Source: Thaumasiovibrio sp043421945 (GTDB taxonomy: Bacteria > Pseudomonadota > Gammaproteobacteria > Enterobacterales > Vibrionaceae). From it: a DNA stretch of 16,726 nt. The DNA is taken from the NCBI GenBank assembly GCA_043421945.1, contig JBHOGO010000088.1, forward strand, positions 1-16,726. Reading direction: 5' to 3'. The notes beneath the pieces are model-generated. The model was not told the origin of the DNA. It saw only the letters and a list, made by a program, of their open reading frames with translations, and did not search any database. Numbering within the stretch: position 1 is the stretch's first letter; every line of letters begins with the position of its first letter. Of this stretch, positions 14,462-16,726 are shown piece after piece. Made by a program: the position numbers and the translations under genes.

Positions 14462-14488
14462 CTTTGAGATTTCAACTTAATCTAAAGG

Positions 14489-16027
14489 CTACTCTTGAAA
14501 GCTGAAGACCTCCGATAGCAATTCAGGCTGACCATTAAAAACTGAGAAATCATCCTTGTGATTTAGGTACACATTACGCTGAACTGTCCCAAGCTTCTCT
14601 AGAGCTATTACCGCACCACCAGACCAAGAACCAACCACTTTGAAGCCGTCGCAATCATGGCACTCTTCAGAAAGCAAAGCAGTCAAATCTTGCGGGTATT
14701 CATAGTCACTAACTGGATCAAATACCTTTAATTCGTATTTAAACTGATTACCATTTTCAACATGGCTATCATAATAAATAAAGCTCGAATCAATGCTTGT
14801 TACTGCAAAAGCACCACCACGAGAATCAATAGCCACGCCTCCAAACTTCATGTCATCATGAGCGTAACGAGACAGAGGCCAACCATCTTCAGAATTACCA
14901 CCCTCAGCTAGCGTGAAAACGTCACCCGTATTCATATCACCATAGAGGTGAAAATTTTCAATTTGTGAACGGCTGACTTTGAACGGAAGTGAACGCGTAC
15001 TATCACTGTAATCACCATTGCTTAAATTAATCACGACATTTGATTTATTGTCAGTAAAAAGACCTGTGAAGACTGTATTTCCATACTTAACAGTATTTAC
15101 AGCACTAAATTGGTCGTCACTTCCAGTTTGATCGCAACCATAAGCATCATGGCCGTGACTATAACAACGCTCACCATAAGTGTCGTAACTAAACTCTTTC
15201 ACTACAGTAAGCTCACCACCACTTGTTCTTAAAAGTGTCAAACCACCATGCTCAACAAGCACATTTAGCTGACCATTTTCTTGCCCACCTAAAAAGACTT
15301 TATAAACACCATCGGAGAAGTCTTTGTGTTCAAACTCACCTTCAAAAGCCTTATTGAGACCAGCTGTCGCACTGTGAGAGTAAAGCGTTGCAGCGGCAAC
15401 AGCACCATTTGAGGAATCATCACTTGTCAGAAAACTTGTGAAGTATAGCGTCTCTGTAGAGGAATCCAGAGCGATCTCACTTTGATGAGTGAAGACACCA
15501 TTAATGTGTGTTTGCGCTAAGCACTCAATCTCTTCACCGCTATGACCTGCATCAAACATTGGAATTTTAAGGATGTTGCAACTCATGGTTGTTGGAATCA
15601 CATCTTCTGGGTATTCGTTATCCTCATCTACTTCTGGAGCCACAGAGAAGTTCCAAAAATCGCCCTGAAGGTAAAGATTATCTTTAGTTGCAACCGCAGA
15701 GTTCACGCGGCACGCCAAAGTGCTATCTACATGTGGGTACTCAAAAGCAGGCGCTAACGAACTAGGCATATTTACATCACCTGATTCAATAGCCCGTACA
15801 AAATCGGTGCAGTCCGTAGCCTCTTCAGCGTAAACCACTTCACCTCCAATAACTTCAAACGATCCAGTTTTGTTATCACGCATTGCGAAGCTCGATGCAT
15901 TTTGGGTTTTAATGATTACATTTGCACCCGCAGCTTCACCACCCACGCTATTATCGTTATCACTGCCACCACAACCTGCAAGGACAGCAACTGTCATTGC
16001 TGTAACTGCTTTAATTTTCAAGTCCAT
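14489..16027 (-). CDS. Large lipoprotein with four cysteine pairs, function unknown
   Basis: The 512-residue protein has a lipoprotein signal peptide with lipobox LAGC (residues 16-19). Gly at +2 favours outer-membrane sorting. A Gly/Asp/Asn-rich linker follows (GGSDNDNSVGGE). The mature part is acidic and composed of short hydrophobic strands separated by turns, as in beta-propeller-like lipoproteins. Eight further cysteines (73, 106, 150, 169, 288, 298, 456, 459) suggest four disulfides, including the close pairs RCYSHGHDAYGC and ECHDC. I do not recognise a named family or catalytic motif; a binding or surface role is likely, but this is inference. AAGG lies 5 bases before the ATG. It is monocistronic with its own terminator. 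Confidence 0.75.
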   Translation of the reverse strand: MDLKIKAVTAMTVAVLAGCGGSDNDNSVGGEAAGANVIIKTQNASSFAMRDNKTGSFEVIGGEVVYAEEATDCTDFVRAIESGDVNMPSSLAPAFEYPHVDSTLACRVNSAVATKDNLYLQGDFWNFSVAPEVDEDNEYPEDVIPTTMSCNILKIPMFDAGHSGEEIECLAQTHINGVFTHQSEIALDSSTETLYFTSFLTSDDSSNGAVAAATLYSHSATAGLNKAFEGEFEHKDFSDGVYKVFLGGQENGQLNVLVEHGGLTLLRTSGGELTVVKEFSYDTYGERCYSHGHDAYGCDQTGSDDQFSAVNTVKYGNTVFTGLFTDNKSNVVINLSNGDYSDSTRSLPFKVSRSQIENFHLYGDMNTGDVFTLAEGGNSEDGWPLSRYAHDDMKFGGVAIDSRGGAFAVTSIDSSFIYYDSHVENGNQFKYELKVFDPVSDYEYPQDLTALLSEECHDCDGFKVVGSWSGGAVIALEKLGTVQRNVYLNHKDDFSVFNGQPELLSEVFSFQE

Positions 16028-16373
16028 CTTAACCTTTTATATTATTTATTCTTTTCTTGAACATTCGCTCAACTTAGGTTCACTTAAATCCATAAAGAAA
16101 AGCGACTGAATAAACGAGCGAATGATGACAAACACCTTGAAAAACACCGTTACCTTCTACCCATAAATTAGATAATCTCAGTCTACAAACAATCTCTTAA
16201 GTGAATTGTAAATGCTACCGATTAAAGGAACTCCCGAGAATGATGTAATATGATTCAAGTAGGACAATTTTTACTTTTTTGGCATTGTCATATTAATTAA
16301 AAGTACAAACCACACATAATATGTAACTAAATGAGTAACGAGAGGAGTATGTGGCATGATCGACATGTCATGA
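16028..16373. other. Upstream region of the 512-residue lipoprotein gene
   Basis: A/T-rich, non-coding. It contains a perfect 9-bp inverted repeat, CATTCGCTC (16062-16070) and GAGCGAATG (16116-16124), separated by 45 bases, close to the lipoprotein start. It could form a leader stem or mark paired regulator sites. No confident promoter was identified. Confidence 0.45.
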
Positions 16374-16636
16374 CTAAGTGTTATTCGTCGTAGGAATTTC
16401 TAATTCAGACTGACTTGTGCAACAGTTCAACTGGAAAGAAGGATTCCTCGGCAGTTGATTGATAAGCAATGTGCATGTTTTGCACATATCAAGGTGGTGA
16501 GTAACACCGTCCATTTTTGACTCAATTCCCAGTTAGCCGCCAGTTCACCTACCTCTTCTAATTAAACGCCATTTGAATCGACCGTCACGCTAACACCGCA
16601 AATATCACAATGTTGAACAACAACGACCTCAATCAT
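16374..16636 (-). pseudogene. Probable decayed small CxxC zinc-ribbon protein gene
   Basis: From ATG 16636 the minus strand reads MIEVVVVQHCDICGVSVTVD, then SNGV and a TAA (16564-16562). The same frame continues LEEVGELAANWELSQK up to an AAAAA run. Adding one A there would bring in the next frame, MDGVTHHLDMCKTCTLLINQ, which runs to a TAG at 16376-16374. The two CxxC pairs (HCDICG and MCKTC) and the LAANWEL segment between them look like a small zinc-binding protein interrupted by one stop and one single-base loss. GGA lies about 7 bases before the ATG. The family is not named, and the reconstruction depends on two corrections, so it could be coincidental. Confidence 0.4.
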
Positions 16637-16726
16637 TTGTTGTCCATAAGTAAGCGGGTATTCCTACCCACCTAGCTATTGAGAGGGCGTATTGTTATAA
16701 GGCAAGAGGTCACTGACATCCCTCCC
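16637..16726. other. Right window edge, no gene seen
   Basis: These last 90 bases show only a small GGGTA/TACCC hairpin and no coding signal. Confidence 0.4.

Larger units (their letters stand above)
14097..14488. other. Convergent intergenic region between GH43 and the 512-residue lipoprotein
   Basis: No gene is seen in these 392 bases. They contain two terminator hairpins (listed separately) and an exact tandem duplication of the 16-base unit CTGTAGGCTTACGTAT (14252-14283). The rest is A/T-rich with no recognisable protein relic. Confidence 0.6.

Noticed and set aside
16343..16393. Short plus-strand ORFs after the GAGGAG at about 16340
   Set aside because: One ATG is too close to the GAGGAG and gives only 14 codons; the next gives 5 codons.

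Overview
The window looks like chromosomal DNA of a gammaproteobacterium, most likely a Vibrio or close relative. The GalE, GalT, GalK and GalR proteins are all close to their enterobacterial counterparts, with catalytic residues at the same or nearly the same positions. The accessory genes (secreted NUC endonuclease, small lipoproteins, two-gene YeeE/YedE transporter) suit a marine Vibrionaceae member. Species assignment is inference. No tRNA, rRNA, CRISPR array or intact mobile element was seen.

Layout, left to right. (1) The left edge holds a decayed P-loop kinase gene, interrupted by an amber stop inside the P-loop and by frameshifts (minus). (2) A secreted DNA/RNA non-specific endonuclease follows (plus). 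(3) An FAD/NAD(P)H oxidoreductase (minus) diverges from a LysR-type regulator (plus); a palindrome lies between them. (4) A 29-residue single-TM protein with a strong ribosome binding site stands alone, followed by a long hairpin. (5) A two-gene sulfur-species transporter (YeeE/YedE plus DUF6691, minus) has stop and start codons directly adjacent. Its promoter overlaps one of two matching palindromes, and the second protein ends in an extension that runs through what looks like the relic of an addiction-module antidote gene. (6) A 643-residue metallophosphoesterase (minus), a non-coding stretch and a 71-residue lipoprotein (minus) follow. (7) The galactose block is galE-galT-galK (Leloir pathway, minus) with divergent galR. 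(8) An intracellular GH43-family glycosidase (plus) lies downstream of galR. (9) A 512-residue cysteine-paired lipoprotein (minus) comes next, and the right edge is non-coding apart from a probable decayed CxxC zinc-ribbon gene.

The best supported regulatory picture is the galE/galR divergent region. It has three GalR boxes (15/16, 15/16 and 14/16 matches to GTGKAANCGNTTNCAC), a CRP-like site and an extended -10 with no -35. Measured from the predicted start, the proximal operator lies at about -60.5 and the CRP site near -42, which closely matches E. coli galP1. The second operator, however, is upstream rather than inside galE. No galM follows galK; a strong terminator ends the operon there.

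No clearly new multi-gene system is visible. The items most worth a second look are the gal control region, the alternative hairpins between galE and galT, the twin palindromes at the sulfur-transporter promoter, the orphan 29-residue membrane protein, and the decayed genes at both window edges and behind the transporter.
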